Positions 1 to 12,617 of a stretch of 64,000 nt of DNA are shown here, in pieces. Position 1 is the first letter of the stretch; each line of letters begins with the position of its first letter. The position numbers and the translations under genes were made by a program. The notes under the pieces were generated by a model that made no database searches, had not been told where the DNA came from, and saw only the letters and a program-made list of their open reading frames with translations. This stretch comes from Ligustrum vulgare (Eukaryota; Streptophyta; Magnoliopsida; Lamiales; Oleaceae), in contig OY743170.1 of the NCBI GenBank assembly GCA_963555705.1, positions 32,687,362 to 32,751,361 of the forward strand, read 5' to 3'.

Positions 1-25
1 TTTATTATCTTATGATTTTTTATGC

Positions 26-1578
26 TTAAGCCTCTGTTTGATGAAAAAAATTGTTTATATTATAAATAAAGATTGTGATTTTCTTGTGATAATTTATGAT
101 AAAATTGAGGTGATTGAAATTGATGTTTAATTTTGAGTCTACAAATTTAAGTAAACTAAAAAAGTTACGCAAAATATCTTGTGATTGTTTATGTTCTCTG
201 TTTGGTAAAAGTTCTTGTTTATGAATAAAGAGTATGATATTTTTAAGGTAAAATATATGGTTAAAAAGTGGTTTGGAGAAATGCATGTGGTTAAACATAT
301 TTGTTGGTTAAACTTATTAAACATATATATAATTTAGTAAGCAAAAAAATATAGAAAAATTCATCTGTTATTAATATTTTTTAGTTTATTATTTTGACTT
401 GTTAACTCAATAACAAATTAAATCAAATCAAATTTATTCGACTGATCTATAAATTTATTAGGGAAAAAAAATGAAAATGAAAATTAATATGACGAATAGT
501 GAAAAATTAGTCAGGATTAGTCATCAGAGTTTGGATAGAGTCCATCCACGGATCTGACAATTTGTGGACCGTTCGTGTAAGGATCATCCGATTCGTCCAC
601 AGACCATGTCAATTTTTTAAAATTATTACTCATGTAACATTTTTGTCATTCTTAATGCAGGTATGGATTCAAGTTCATTATTTGTCCCAATTTGTTATTT
701 TTGGTGAATTTGAAATGGACGAAACTGAAGGATGGTCGTAGAAATGGACAAGTGATGAAAGGGGTATTTCTACAATTTCGATAAGACCAAGTACTTCATT
801 TACAAACTTGTGCAGCGGATTACAAGAAAAACTCAATGTTGATCCATCTTAATATGATATGAATTTGGGCTTTCTGTGTAACTAGAATTCTTCAACATCT
901 CTTGCACCTGTAAAAGTTACTTAGAGAAAATTATTTGGTTAATTGAACTGAACAAAAAAAATGATACTACACCTTTTTCTGTAACTTTAATCATGAAGGA
1001 TATACCTAATAATGAACACGAAGAATTCGATTGTGGTGAATTTAGAAAAACTTAGGGTATTTTGTTGTTTTGCTTGCTTGACTTGGGTGGTTTGGAAATT
1101 CCCCCTCCAAACCAATAGCATCTTCCAAAAATAAGGTGGGGATGATATGTCTTTTTTTAGTCTAGTATTATTATTTTTTTAATTCATTCTAACAACTTTT
1201 TATGTTAAAAATCATATAGAATCAAGGATTAGTGCGCGTTAATTACAATTTCGTTAACTCTTCTAAAGGAAATGAACTGAGTGGCAATCGTGACATACTT
1301 TTCAAAGTTTAATGGCATCCCAAGAAAAATTTAAAGTTTAGTAATATTTAGAAACATGTGGCCAAGTGCAGTGGCATTTGAGGAATTTAGCCCCAGTCTG
1401 AGACCCATTATTTTCAAATAATATTTTTTGTGATAGTAACTTTTTGGAGAATATGTGATTAAAAAATAGAGAATCTTTTTATATTTATATGTAGATTATT
1501 TTATTGGTGAGATATGTGGTTGAAAATGAATTTTGAAAAATTGAGGTTTTAAACAATGGGTATCAAATAGAGCCTTAA
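26..1578. mobile_element. Possible non-autonomous TIR element, AT-rich, no gene
   Basis: The left end near 28-43 (GCCTCTGTTTGATGA) and the right end near 1561-1576 (ATCAAATAGAGCC) are imperfect inverted repeats. Each is bordered by TAA, the target preference of PIF/Harbinger (Tourist-like) elements. Between them I see no transposase or other convincing reading frame, only AT-rich DNA. The ends are short and imperfect and 1.5 kb is long for a MITE, so this is tentative. The stretch 1-1640 holds nothing else I can name. Confidence 0.22.
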
Positions 1579-1639
1579 CTCGTGTTGTTTAAAAACATGT
1601 TTATAAATAGTTTATCAAATGGGGGCTAAATTGAATGAT

Positions 1640-2815
1640 AATTTATGTGATAAATATTTATTTTTAAAACATAAGAATTTAAATACTAACTGCAATAAGA
1701 ACAAAAGAATTCAAATACTAACTGCAATAATAACAAAAGTGTAACTCTACCTTCTATTCAATTATTGAATTTTATTCCACGGTCTAGGTTATTAAGTCAC
1801 CTCCCAGATTGAAAAAACCCACAAAATCTATGAATTAGGGGCTAATTAATTCGGACATTAAACCCGATATTAAAATCAATACATGACAAGAAATACATAA
1901 AACTTGAGTTCTGAACTTAATAACTAAAGCTAGGCTACATCGTTTGTCTCAATTAAAGAATTTAGTTGCTCACAAAGAAATGTAAATTGCAATAAAAGTA
2001 AGAAAACATGAAAGCGTTTCTCAAATCAACGAAGAATAAAAGTGATCTTGCACCAAGAATTTATTCTCCTTTGAAATCTCTTGCCTTGTCTTCTCTTTTT
2101 CATCTTCTTCTCGCCTCTCGAATCCATGTAGAATAATGTGTGTGTGTGTGTGTGTGTGTGTAGAGAGAGAGAGAGCCTAATTTTGTGTGTTTATGTATAT
2201 GTATTACGGCTCTCAATCTGTTTCAGTATATTAGGTTTAATAAGTGTAGAAACCTTGTTGAATAAGGAAACTTCCGTTCACCCTAAAAGTCGCACGATTG
2301 TATGATAGAAGAAGTGGTAATAACGCAAGGACAAAATGAAGTTCTGAACATTCGAAGTGCAACCTCGCGATTGTGTACGTGTATAACTCGCGATCACGTG
2401 GTGTTACATTTTTCCTTCGATTTTCAATTTCATGCCATTTAAGTTGGTCCCTATTCTGAAATTGCTTGCACATCTTTATCTTCCTATTTAGTCAATTTTA
2501 GCCATTGAACTTCTGAATTCCATCATTTACGAGTTCCAACTCCCGAATTCTTCAATTGCAGCCTTGATCTTTTGACTTCTTCCACTATACCTTTAGTTTG
2601 ATTCTTGATTGACCTCATCAACTTCTGAATTTACATATTTTGCCAAAATTGCCCTCTAATTGACCTTTATTTTCCTCAATCACTTCGTTCACGTAACTTT
2701 GGGACAAAAACCGAAATAATAACACATAACAACGAAATCAGTAGAATTCATTCTTAAACGACAATATAATATCCTAATTTTAGCATCTAAATAAATATAT
2801 AGTATTCACTTATCA
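1640..2815 (-). repeat. Athila-like LTR, minus strand (element F)
   Basis: Read on the minus strand, the LTR starts at 2815 with TGATAAGTG, the same start as the LTRs at 14631, 18213, 27429 and 57278. It is directly preceded by a polypurine tract (2816-2831). It carries the CG-rich block typical of this LTR family (around 2360-2400, GATCGCGAG and AATCGCGAG) and a segment like the solo LTR at 58321-59770 (a GTAGCCTAG motif). The far end near 1640 is a guess; I see no clean CA terminus. Confidence 0.6.
2137..2175. repeat. (TG)12 then (AG)7 microsatellite
   Basis: A run of TG dinucleotides (2137-2160) is followed by an AG run (2162-2175), inside the minus-strand LTR of element F. Confidence 0.95.
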
Positions 2816-3868
2816 AACACCCCCAAACTAGAATAATAGTTCATCCTCGAACAAAATAGAACTTAAATATGACTCAAAGTAAGACTCAATAATAAAATTG
2901 ACTCTACCGTTAATTTGCTTACTATATGCCTTAGGTTCGTATAAAAAATATACTTGAAAAGAGAAAACCAGACAACACTATAAAATCATTTGTTACTTAT
3001 CTGATGTTTAACGTTTCATGACTGTGAATAGCCAAAACGAAACACATTCTCATATAAAAATATACCTAACTTAAAATGGCTAAAAATGCATATAATTAGA
3101 TCTCATGTGGTCAAACAATGCTATTATTTCTATTTTTCTTTCATCTCTCACGTATGATAACTTCCTTATACTTCTCTCTCAAATTCGAAGATTCTTTCTA
3201 CCTAAGTGGTTTTTAACTATCAGTAAATTGTATTTTTTCACACAAAGAGGTCAGAATTAGATAAGTTCGCTTAAAAGTTCGGTGGTAAGTAGTTGCCTAT
3301 TCCACACCCTCCGTTTTAAAAGTTCCAGTCTCAAATTTCATACCAAGTACTTTATTTTACTCTAAATCTTCTTTCTTTCTTTCTTTCTTTCTTTCTTTTT
3401 TCATCTTTTGTGCAATACTCTTCTCGTCAAGCTTTCTAAGTGACTCTTGTAACGATTTTTTTTGTGTGTCTTAATTGTAATTTTTTTCTCCCTTAAGCTT
3501 TCTAAGTGACCCATATAGCGAGCTTTAGGCTGATAACTCCCAAATCAGATGAATTTAGGGTACCAAGTTTTAACACCCTTAAAAGTTTAATTGCTCAAAT
3601 AAAAAAGGATATGAAGAGAAGAATATGACTATTATTGCATAGTTAGTGCTGGCTTATACACCTAAAACCCTTCAACCATAGACATGTTTCAAGAACTCCC
3701 GACCCTCAAACGTTCATGCCCACCTATACTAATTTTTCCACCCCTAAACTGCTCTTGAGCAATTTTGGTTTATAAGTTACATTTCACGATGTCTATAAAC
3801 TTAAGGTTATGAATTATAAGGTCAATCCTAGGTCAAAAATGAAAATACCCTACATATGCAAAGTATAT
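2816..3868 (-). mobile_element. 3' internal region of element F (non-coding)
   Basis: The reverse complement closely resembles the plus-strand region 13620-13900 of element E, including a shared passage around the words GTGTTAAAACTTGGTACCC. The polypurine tract at 2816-2831 (on the minus strand a G-rich run before TGATAAG) abuts the LTR. No ORF. The fragment is cut off at 3868 by insertion of element A and does not resume beyond A, so a rearrangement removed the rest. Confidence 0.6.
3368..3400. repeat. (CTTT)n microsatellite
   Basis: About seven CTTT units in the internal region of element F. Confidence 0.9.
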
Positions 3869-5490
3869 TGATTATTGTCCAATTTTACGTATTTTAGATA
3901 GGAAAATAAATGAAAAATACAATTTTGGGGATTTAAATTTTGTAATTTAGAGTAAAACTTATAAAAGATTTAATTTTAATTCTTAAACTCTAAATTGATT
4001 ATATTTACTATTGATTTCATTTATTTAATTGCAGAAATACAATGGACAATTTTTTATATCCACTTCAATTTCCAACCCACATTTTTGGCCCAATTCTTTA
4101 GCCCAAAAACACTTCACCAGTCCAGCTCCTCTCTGTCTACACTTTGAACCTTCAGTACACACGCATTCTGTCTCTTTCCCTCAAAAACCGGCCAGCCACT
4201 TCTCTTCCAAAAACCTACAGCGCCACTCTTCTCTGCCTCTGTCTTCTCTCATCTTCTACAGCCCCGACTCCCCAGCAGTTCATCTCCCTCACATACGCAA
4301 CCAAACTCTCTGCCTCGTCTCTCACTTCTCTCTCACGGCCAGCACTCCAATTCACCATTCTCACACACCACTCAGCCTCTTCATCAGCCGCTCACCTCTA
4401 CCATTACCAACCTCCTTCCATCCGTTTCCAGCTACAACCAGTCTTCTCTCAACTCCCACACCCACCAGCCGCCCACTACACACACATCCGCAGTCACTAA
4501 ACCAGCAGCCGCAACCCATTCTCTTTCTCTCTTCCAGCTGCCAACCCTTTCACGCCTCAGCCTTCTCACCAACAGAAACCGTCCCCAGCCTCCATTCCCG
4601 ACCGAACCTCTCACTCAGCCAGCGACTCTTCTTCCCAGTAGGCACCAGCAGTCAGAACCTGAAGCCGCCGCACCTCACTTCAAAAGGGAACTCAACAGCC
4701 ATTTCTCTCCCGGAAGTTGGTTGAGGAGAAATACAAAGTGGCATTTCAGGTTATTCATTCCAGTTTTTATTCATATTTTGCTTAGATTGTTGATTGTTTT
4801 ATGTTAATTTCTCTAATTTCTGATTATTGACATTAGTTTAGTTTGAGTTATAATGTTGGTTATAGAATTTTCAGATTATTGACATTTGTTTAGTTTTAAA
4901 TATTTTTAGTTATTGAATTTTCATTTTTAAATTTGAATCTCGTTTTCTATTAATGATTTTTGTTTGGTTGAATTTTATTTTGGTTAATTCAATTATGTTC
5001 GGCTAAGTTATATTTGAGAGGAGTTAATCTTAGTTTCAATGGGTATGTTTTAATTTGTTATGAATGAATTCGTGTTATTGATAAGCGTTTACAAATTTTT
5101 TTAAATTTTCAAATTATTTTACTTCGATTGATGTCGTTGATGTGGTATGTATTGAATATGCACACAACATGCTCGACTAAATGCCGTAAGATAAATTGAC
5201 TGATTTCCTTACTAATATTCTGACATCTTATCGATCTCAAGAAATTCACACTAATCTTATTTGAAAAGCCCAATTGATAGCAAAAGAATAACTCCACTCA
5301 AATTTCTCTTTCATTGCAATTTAATTATATCATCTTTTTATCGTTTAAGTAATTTTGAAATCATAGTTTAAGACTTGAATTTAGCAAATATTATTATACC
5401 AATAAAATCCCTAGGAAGAATGACCCTGGATTATTGCTAGGCTATAACTTGGCCCCTTTATACTTGGAGGGTAGATTTAACATCGAGTCA
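3869..5490 (+). repeat. 5' LTR of element A
   Basis: Begins TGATTATTG and ends CGAGTCA, six bases before the primer-binding site. A TATAAAAG box lies at 3960-3967, followed by an intron-acceptor-like TTAATTGCAG and then a long C/T-rich leader of the kind seen downstream of plant promoters. Length 1622 bp. The first 255 bp recur at 12618-12872; the whole is clearly related to the LTRs of element B. Confidence 0.9.
4029..4724 (+). CDS. Pyrimidine-rich ORF inside the LTR (231 codons), function unknown
   Basis: An uninterrupted Ser/Pro/Thr/Leu-rich reading frame in the LTR, just downstream of the TATA box and an acceptor-like AG, upstream of gag. The two LTRs of element B have ORFs of 261 and 266 codons at the corresponding place. 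No domain, signal peptide or conserved motif is evident. The composition follows directly from a C/T-rich leader, which seldom makes stop codons in this frame. I therefore favour a by-product of base composition over a real protein, but three long open copies are worth noting. Confidence 0.25.
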   Translation: MQKYNGQFFISTSISNPHFWPNSLAQKHFTSPAPLCLHFEPSVHTHSVSFPQKPASHFSSKNLQRHSSLPLSSLIFYSPDSPAVHLPHIRNQTLCLVSHFSLTASTPIHHSHTPLSLFISRSPLPLPTSFHPFPATTSLLSTPTPTSRPLHTHPQSLNQQPQPILFLSSSCQPFHASAFSPTETVPSLHSRPNLSLSQRLFFPVGTSSQNLKPPHLTSKGNSTAISLPEVG

Positions 5491-5496
5491 AGTTTT

Positions 5497-5513
5497 TGGC
5501 GCCGTTGCTCGGG
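5497..5513 (+). other. Primer-binding site (tRNA-Asp) of element A
   Basis: TGGCGCCGTTGCTCGGG is complementary to the 3' end of plant tRNA-Asp(GUC) with two mismatches and lies six bases after the LTR end. Confidence 0.88.
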
Positions 5514-5694
5514 ATTAATTTGGTGTTAACTGATTTTTGCTGAATTCTGCTATTTTATCATTATTATTATTTTCGACTACTATTCTTGATATTGTCCATT
5601 GTTTATGTCCGTTTGGTTCCGAGATAATACTAAGCGATTAGTAAGATCGGAATCCACTAACCAGTTTTTACTTCTTGAAAATCAGTAGGTAGTA

Positions 5695-6930
5695 ATGGCA
5701 AATAATGCAGATCCAAATGAGGCGCCAGTCGTTCGAAGTCTTAGAGACTACATTTTTCCAACGATGGCAAGCACTCTGTCATGCATAGTGATTCCTGCAA
5801 ATGCAGCGGTCTTCAACTTTAAACCGGGAATGATTGATCATCTACCACGCTTCCATGGGATGCCATCGGAGAGTACATATCACCACATCCAGGAATTCGA
5901 AGGGGTTTGTTTTACATTTCTTGAAAGAAATTGCACCGAGGAAGTCATTCGACTCAAGCTTTTCCCTTTTTCACTAAAGGATAAAGCTAAGTCATGGTTT
6001 AACTCTTTAAGGCCTGGTTCAATTACAAATTGGGCGAATATGCAGACAGAGTTCATTAAGAAGTTTTTTCCACCACAAAGAACCACCGCTATTCAAAGAA
6101 AAATCATGAATTTTTCCCAAAAGAATAATGAAATTTTTTACACTAGTTGGGAAAGATTCAAGGATTTGTTGTTATCTTGTCCCCATCATGGTTATGAGCA
6201 ATGGATGTTAATTAAATTTTTTTATAAAGGGCTCAGACCAGAAATGAGGCAATTTGTGCAAACCATGAGTAATGGTGATTTCTTTGCAAAAGACCCTAAT
6301 GAAGTTTTTACATTTTTTGATGATTTAGCTGAAAATGCCCAATCTTGAGATAACATTGATGAGTTTGATGGGGTGTTACAATAAAAACTGAATTTCCAAA
6401 GATTGCATTTGGAAATGGAATTCATTCACTTAGAGCAGATGATGACATAAATGTCCGATTGGTTGTCATTACTCGAAAACTTGAAAATTTGGAAACTCAA
6501 AAAGTGAATGAAGTCAATTCCTCTTCCACTATTTTAGAAAAATGTTCAATTTGTGATGATGTACAACATTTAACCTCTGATTGTCTTGCACTTCCCCAAC
6601 TAAAAGAGATGTATTTTGATCAATCTGTTGCTGTTAATATGATTTCCAAGCCTTATTCTAATCCATATTCGAGTACTTTTAATCCAGGTTGGAGAAATCA
6701 TCCAAATTTCAGTTGGAGGAATGATCAAGGAGGAAGCAATAAAGTTGGCAACAATGCTGGACCTTCACAACCAACACCATATATGCCACCGCAGAAGAGA
6801 AGTCTGGAAGACCAAATCCAACAATTCATGCAAAGTCAAGCTGCGATCAACAATCAAAATTCTCAGGCCATTAATGACATCCGATCTCATCTTACAAAAT
6901 TGACTACCTAGGCAAGTGCACAAGAAAAAG
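5695..6930 (+). pseudogene. gag: Athila gag, broken (element A)
   Basis: Encodes the particle protein of the retrotransposon. The start is the ATG at 5695, the one shared with element B at 48460. The retrotransposon gag core (the FPFSLKDKAKSW region) and a CX2CX4HX4C zinc knuckle (near 6544) are recognisable. Compared with B, a G-to-A change makes a stop at 6346-6348, one base is lost near 6370, and a C-to-T change makes a stop at 6909-6911. These are typical decay mutations of a silenced, methylated element. No functional Gag can come from this copy. Confidence 0.9.
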
Positions 6931-6950
6931 GTAAGTTTCCAGCTCAACCA

Positions 6951-7820
6951 ATGCCAAATCCTCAAACTCAATACAATGGGGTCGATGAGTCCAATCTAAG
7001 ACATGTGAAAGCAGTAACTACCTTGAGAAGTGGTAAGCAAATCCAAGTTCCTGAACCTAAAGAGAACTTGGTGGGTAAGCAGGCTAAACCTCCTGTTGAT
7101 GATACTGTGTTAAAATCTCTATCTGATGTTCAGGAACCACCTAAGCTAATAGTAGGCGCACCCCCTGCCCCTTTTCCTCAAAGATTACAACCTGGTAATA
7201 AGACCAAAAATCAAACAGAAATTCATGAGATCTTTAAGCAAGTTAGGGTAAATATTCATCTGTTAGATGCAATTCAACAAGTCCCTGCTTATGCTAAATT
7301 TCTTAAGGATTTATGTACAGTGAAAAGGAAGCTAGCTGTTAAGAACAAAGCCTTTTTAACTGAACAAGTGAGTTCTATCATACAATGCCAAACTCCTCAA
7401 AAATTTAAAGATCCCGGTTCTCCAACCATTGCTTGTATGATAGGAACCACTCGTATTGGTCATGCCTTGCTAGATTTAGGTTCAAGTGTAAATCTTTTGC
7501 CCTTCAGTGTGTATACACAGCTTGGTCTAGGTGAACTTAAGCCTACCCCCATGATTTTACAATTAGCAGATAGATCTGTTAAGATGCCTAGAGGGATAAT
7601 TGAGGATGTTTTGGTTCAAGTTGATAAATTCTACTATCCAGTTGATTTTGTTGTTATTGATGTTCAAAGTACACCTAAAACTTCTCCTCAAATCCCTGTT
7701 ATTCTTGGTAGACCATTTCTTGCAACCTCAAATGCTTTGATAAATTGTAGGAGTGGTATTTTAAATTTGACTTTTGGAAATATGTCTTTGGAACTTAACA
7801 TTTTCAATGCTTGTAGGTAA
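6951..7820 (+). pseudogene. Athila gag C-terminus and aspartic protease (element A)
   Basis: An open segment of 289 codons that continues the gag-pro frame after the stop at 6909. It contains the Athila-type protease: the active-site stretch ALLDLGSSVNLLP (near 7466-7504) and the downstream VILGRPFLA motif. It ends at a TAA (7818-7820) where element B has CAA, a C-to-T nonsense change. The protease would process Gag-Pol inside the particle. The active-site Asp is present, but the ORF is severed from both its gag start and RT. Confidence 0.88.
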
Positions 7821-7838
7821 CCAAAAGATTTTGATGAA

Positions 7839-9569
7839 GTGCAGGAAGTTAATATGATGGAAAAGCTGCTAGTTGAGTTAGAAGATCCTAATGAGCAACT
7901 TGAGCAGAATCTCGAATTGGAGAGCATTCAAGACTCTTCAAAAATTGTAACAACAGCAGCTGTAAGAGCTTGGCAATCAAACATTGAGCCTCTAAATGTT
8001 AGCCAGACACCCATGCAAACATCAGCAGAAAAGATGCCAACTCTGGAGCTTAAACCTCTTCCATCGGAACTAAAGTATGCGTTCTTGGGACCTAATGAAT
8101 CATACCCCGTGGTAATCTCTTCTACTCTTACTTGTGATCAGGAAAATATGTTGTTGAAAGTGTTGAATGATCATAGATCTGCAGTAGGTTTGACTATAGC
8201 AGATATTAAGGGAATTAGTCCTTTATTGTGCACTCATAGAATTTTTCTAGAAGAGAATGCTAATCCTTCAAGGGAATCTCAAAGAAGGCTAAATCCTAAT
8301 GTGAAAGAGGTTGTTAAAAAAGAAGTTTTAAAATTACTTGATGCGGGTATTATTTATCCTATTGCAGACAGCAAGTGGGTAAGTCCTACTCAAGTAGTTC
8401 CTAAGAAAACTGGGGTTACTGTTGTTGAAAATGAACAGGGAGAAATGATAACTAAAAGGGTACCCACTAGTTGGAGAATGTGTATAGATTATAGAAAATT
8501 GAATTCCATGACCAGAAAAGACCATTTCCCTTTACCATTTTTAGACCAAGTGCTAGAAAGAGTTGCTGGTCATTCATTCTATTGTTTCTTGGATGGTTTT
8601 TCAGGCTATCATCAAATTGAAATAGCATTAGAAGACCAAGAAAAAACTACTTTTACTTGTCCTTTTGGGACGTTTGCTTTTAAAAGAATGCCTTTTGGTC
8701 TTTGTAATGCCCCAGCAACTTTTCAAAGATGCATGCTTAGCATGTTCAGTGACATGATAGAAAACTTTTTGGAAGCATTTATGGATGATTTCTCTATGTA
8801 TGGTGATTCATTTGATGATTTCCTAACAAATTTGAAAGCTGTTTTATGCAGGTGTGAAGATAAGCAACTTCTCCTTAATTGGGAGAAATGTCATTTCATG
8901 GTAACAAGAGGAATTGTTTTAGGTCATATAATTTATGCTAAAGGCATGGAAGTAGATAAGGCAAAAGTAGATTCAATTTCTAGGTTACCTATTCCTTTAA
9001 CTGTAAAAGACGTTCGATCATTTTTAGGCCATGCAGGTTTTTATAGGAGGTTCATAAAAGATTTTAGTGTCATAGCAAAACCTTTGACTACACTTTTGAT
9101 GCATGATACAAAATTTGTTTGGACTAATGAATGCACTGCAGCTTTTGAACATTTAAAAAAGGCACTCACCATTGCACTCATAGTTAGATCACCTGATTGG
9201 TCTCTACCTTTTGAATTAATGTGTGATGCAAGTGATATAGCTGTAGGGGCGGTGCTTGGCCAGAGGAAAGGTAAGGAACTTTATGTAATCTATTATGCTA
9301 GCAGAACTTTGAATCAAGCTCAATGGAATTACACAACTACTGAAAAAGAACTGCTAGCTATTATTTTTGCACTAGAAAAATTTCGAACTTATCTTATTGG
9401 GACCCCTGTTACCATCTTTACTGATCACTCTACTCTTAAATATTTGTTCACAAAGAAAGATGCTAAACCTAGACTCATTCGATGGATTTTGTTATTGCAG
9501 GAATTTGACATTACAATTAAGGATAAAAAGGGGTGGAAAATGTTGTCGCTGATCATTTATCCAGATTAA
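7839..9569 (+). pseudogene. Athila reverse transcriptase and RNase H (element A)
   Basis: An open frame of 576 codons. In order: linker, RT palm and fingers (the [11 protein letters not shown] region), the RT active site FMDD (near 8779-8790), the connection, and RNase H (the FELMCDAS and IFTDHS motifs). The RT domain itself is open and keeps its catalytic Asp pair. A single A is missing at about 9530 relative to element B, which shifts the frame before the RNase H-integrase linker. There is no start of its own, because the stop at 7818 cuts it off from gag-pro. Confidence 0.9.
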
Positions 9570-10924
9570 ATTCTGAAAATTCAAAAGTTTCTCACCCTTT
9601 AAATGATTCATTTCCCGATGAACAGTTATTTAGCTTAAATATTGTTCCATGGTTTGCTGACTTGGTTAATTATCTGGTTACATGTCATATGCTCTCAATT
9701 TGGAGTGTCCAAGACAAAATGAGGATGAAAGCTATTGCAAGGAACTTCTTCTATGATGATCCATACTTATTCAAATATTGTGCTGATCAAATTATCCGAA
9801 GATGTGTTCCTGATGATGAGGTACAACAAATTCTTACTTTCTGTCATTCTCATGCTTGCGGAGGCCATTTTTCTTCGCAGAAAACAGCTGCTAAGGTACT
9901 TCAATGTGGTTTTTAAGGATGCTCATACATTTTGTAAAAATTGTGAAGCATGTCAGAAACTTGGTAGTCTCGGCCATAGGAATATGATGCCATTAGCTCC
10001 AATCCTTGTTCTTGAAATTTTTGATTGTTGGGGATTAGATTTTATGGGTCCTTTTCCCCCTTCTTTTGGATATCTTTATATATTGGTTGCTGTTGATTAT
10101 GTGTCAAAATGGGTAGAGGCTATTCCATGTAGAACAAATGACCATAAAGTTGTGCTCAAAATTTTGAAATAACATATTTTTTCTAGGTTTGGTATGCCTA
10201 AGGCCATAATTAGTGATGGAGGAACACATTTTTGTAATAAACCTTTTGAAACTTTGTTAAAGAAGTATGGCATTAGGCATAAAATTTCCACTCGCTATCA
10301 CCCTCAAACTAATGGTCAAACTGAGCTAGCCAATCGGGAAATTAAAGGCATTTTGATAAAAACAGTGAATCCAAATAGAAAAGATTGGGCTATAAAATTG
10401 GATGATGCTTTATGGGCCTATAGGATTGCTTTTAAAACTGTTCTTGGAATGTCTCCTTATAGAATTGTATTTGGTAAACCTTGTCACTTTCCGGTTGAAA
10501 TTGAACATAAAGCTTATTGGGCAATCAAAAACTCAACTTTGACTTAGATCAAGCTGGTGAATTTAGGAAATTGAAATTGAATGAGTTAGATGAATTGCGT
10601 TTGAAAGTGTATGAGAATGCAAAAATTTCAAAAGAGAAAATGAAAGTTTTTCACGATAAGAAAATTTTTAGAAAATTATTTTTTCCTTCTCAGAAAGTTT
10701 TGTTGTATGACTCTAAGCTTCATCTCTTTCCTGGTAAGTTGAGAACTAAATGGATTGGTCCTTACATTGTGCAAACTGTTTACCCTTATGGAGCAGTTGA
10801 AATATTGGATCCAAAAACTGGTACTGTTTTTAAAGTTAATGGACAACGTCTGAAACCATTTTTGGATAATTTTTCTGCTGAAGTTAATGAACTACCTCTG
10901 CTGGATCCTGTTTCCAGCGGCTGA
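9533..10924 (+). pseudogene. Athila integrase (element A), multiply broken
   Basis: Spread over four overlapping open pieces (9533-9916, 9735-10172, 10194-10547, 10517-10924). The zinc-binding HHCC region is damaged by a 17-bp deletion near 9915 relative to element B. The catalytic DDE motif is recognisable: [16 protein letters not shown] and [14 protein letters not shown]-to-TAA stop lies at 10170-10172 and one base is lost near 10530. The C-terminus carries the GPY/F-type motif KWIGPYIV; no chromodomain follows. It would have inserted the cDNA; this copy cannot. Confidence 0.9.
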
Positions 10925-12603
10925 TTTTCTTGGAACTAACTTTTACTATTATGTATATATTTTCTTTTCTTTTTGCAGGTTTTCTTCTTTTCTTCATTTT
11001 TTAGTTTTTCATTCTTGAATAATTGCTCATGTGCATAGGCCTCCTCTCAGGTACACTCTTCTCCTTTAGCTTGATTTAATTTTGAGTCGTGTCTATTAAT
11101 CATTGTTCATTTTTCTTCTCTTTGAGTCATTGAGGACAATGCCTGATTTTAGTTGGGGGGAGAGTAACTCAAATGTACTTGTTGCATTAATTCTTTGTGA
11201 TCGTTGAGCATAAAATTGAGTACATCTCGAGTCTTGAATTATATCTTTGTTATTTTGTAAAGACCTCCCTTCTAAATTTATTTTCATGCACGAATTTAAG
11301 CATTGTGGTAAGATGGATAGTCAACACATACAACTAGAGCTCTCTCAAGTTTAAGTAATTTTATTTGTTCATCATGAGAGTTGAGTGATTGGTGGTTTTC
11401 TTATATTGCCTTGTTTGATATTGCTACTTCCATTGGGCATCATTACACGGATTGTGGATTGTTGGTGGTTTATACTTAAGAAACGTTGAAGGTCAATGTC
11501 AAATAAAAATTTTGATCCTTTGACGCTAACCTTATCATCTTCTCTTCCCATCACAAATCCCTTCATATCCACAAATTCCCTCATAGCCACAAATCTCTTT
11601 CATTTATTTCACATTAAAGATGACATTACATCCAGACATTGCTTCCATAAATACATAACCTTGTTTCTACTTTCAAGTATAAGTGTGGATGATTATTTTT
11701 GCTCCATATTTGAAGAAAAAAAAAGTGTTCAGTGCATGAAAAGAAAGAAAAGTGGAGTTAGAAAGTATTTGACAGTCATTGAGACTAGAGGAGAATGTTG
11801 AAGAATTATTTGAGAGGATTTCAAAAAAAAAAAAAGATGAGAAAAAGAGAAAGAAAAGGGAGACATATTGAAAAGAAAGTAAAGGATGTGAATAAGAAAG
11901 TAAGCTTGAAGTGTGATTAAATGTGGAAATTATTATCCTTGCTTATATTTTGAAAGTCCTCAAATTCTACTCACTTCTTTTATTTCCTTATCCTATCCAA
12001 AAAAAAAAAAAAATGCTACCATTGCGACTTATACTTCCATTGGAATTTATTATTCTACTATTATCATTGGAACATGTAAACCTTTTCTTCCACCACTCCT
12101 TATCAATTCCCTCGATAACACCATCATAACCTTTACATTGATATCAATGACATTTTGATCTTAAGTTGCTTGTGGTAAGAACGGTTGAGTTCCAATGGTC
12201 GTGAGCTTTTCATGAGGTCAATATTTGCATTGCTGTCATCCACATATATATAGCATTTCTTGAATGCTTGAGTGATCAATTTTCAAACTCCATGAGTGAT
12301 CCCCTAACCAGTTCAAAAACAAAATACACATACCCGTGAGTATATGGAGTTTATACTTGGCTTGAGTGAATACTCGACACTGTATGTGTTGGTGTTAGTG
12401 GTTTGATGGATCGGCTTAAAACACACACACACAAAATTTTGGGAATGTTTTTATGGATTAATTTGGATATAATGCTTGATCTCTTGATTTTGCGAAGTTG
12501 ATGTGCTCGACTATCTAAATTCATTCTTGAATTTACAATTGAAGTTTTTCATTGAGCTAGTCATGTTTTTAATTTGCTTGAATTGCTAGAGACTAGCAAA
12601 AAG
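10925..12603 (+). other. Non-coding 3' internal region of element A
   Basis: No env-like or other ORF of note. It holds a strong polypurine motif at 11151-11164 (AGTTGGGGGGAGAG) about 1.45 kb before the LTR, A-rich and GA-rich stretches around 11815-11895, and a (CA)n run near 12421. The same layout is found at 53708-55275 in element B, so the length is a family trait. Confidence 0.7.
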
Positions 12604-12617
12604 CTAGTTGGAGAGTG
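12604..12617 (+). other. 3' polypurine tract of element A
   Basis: CTAGTTGGAGAGTG directly before the TG of the 3' LTR; the expected plus-strand primer position. Confidence 0.6.

Noticed and set aside
10925..12603. Env-like ORF as reported in some Athila elements
   Set aside because: No open frame of useful length exists here or in the matching region of element B.
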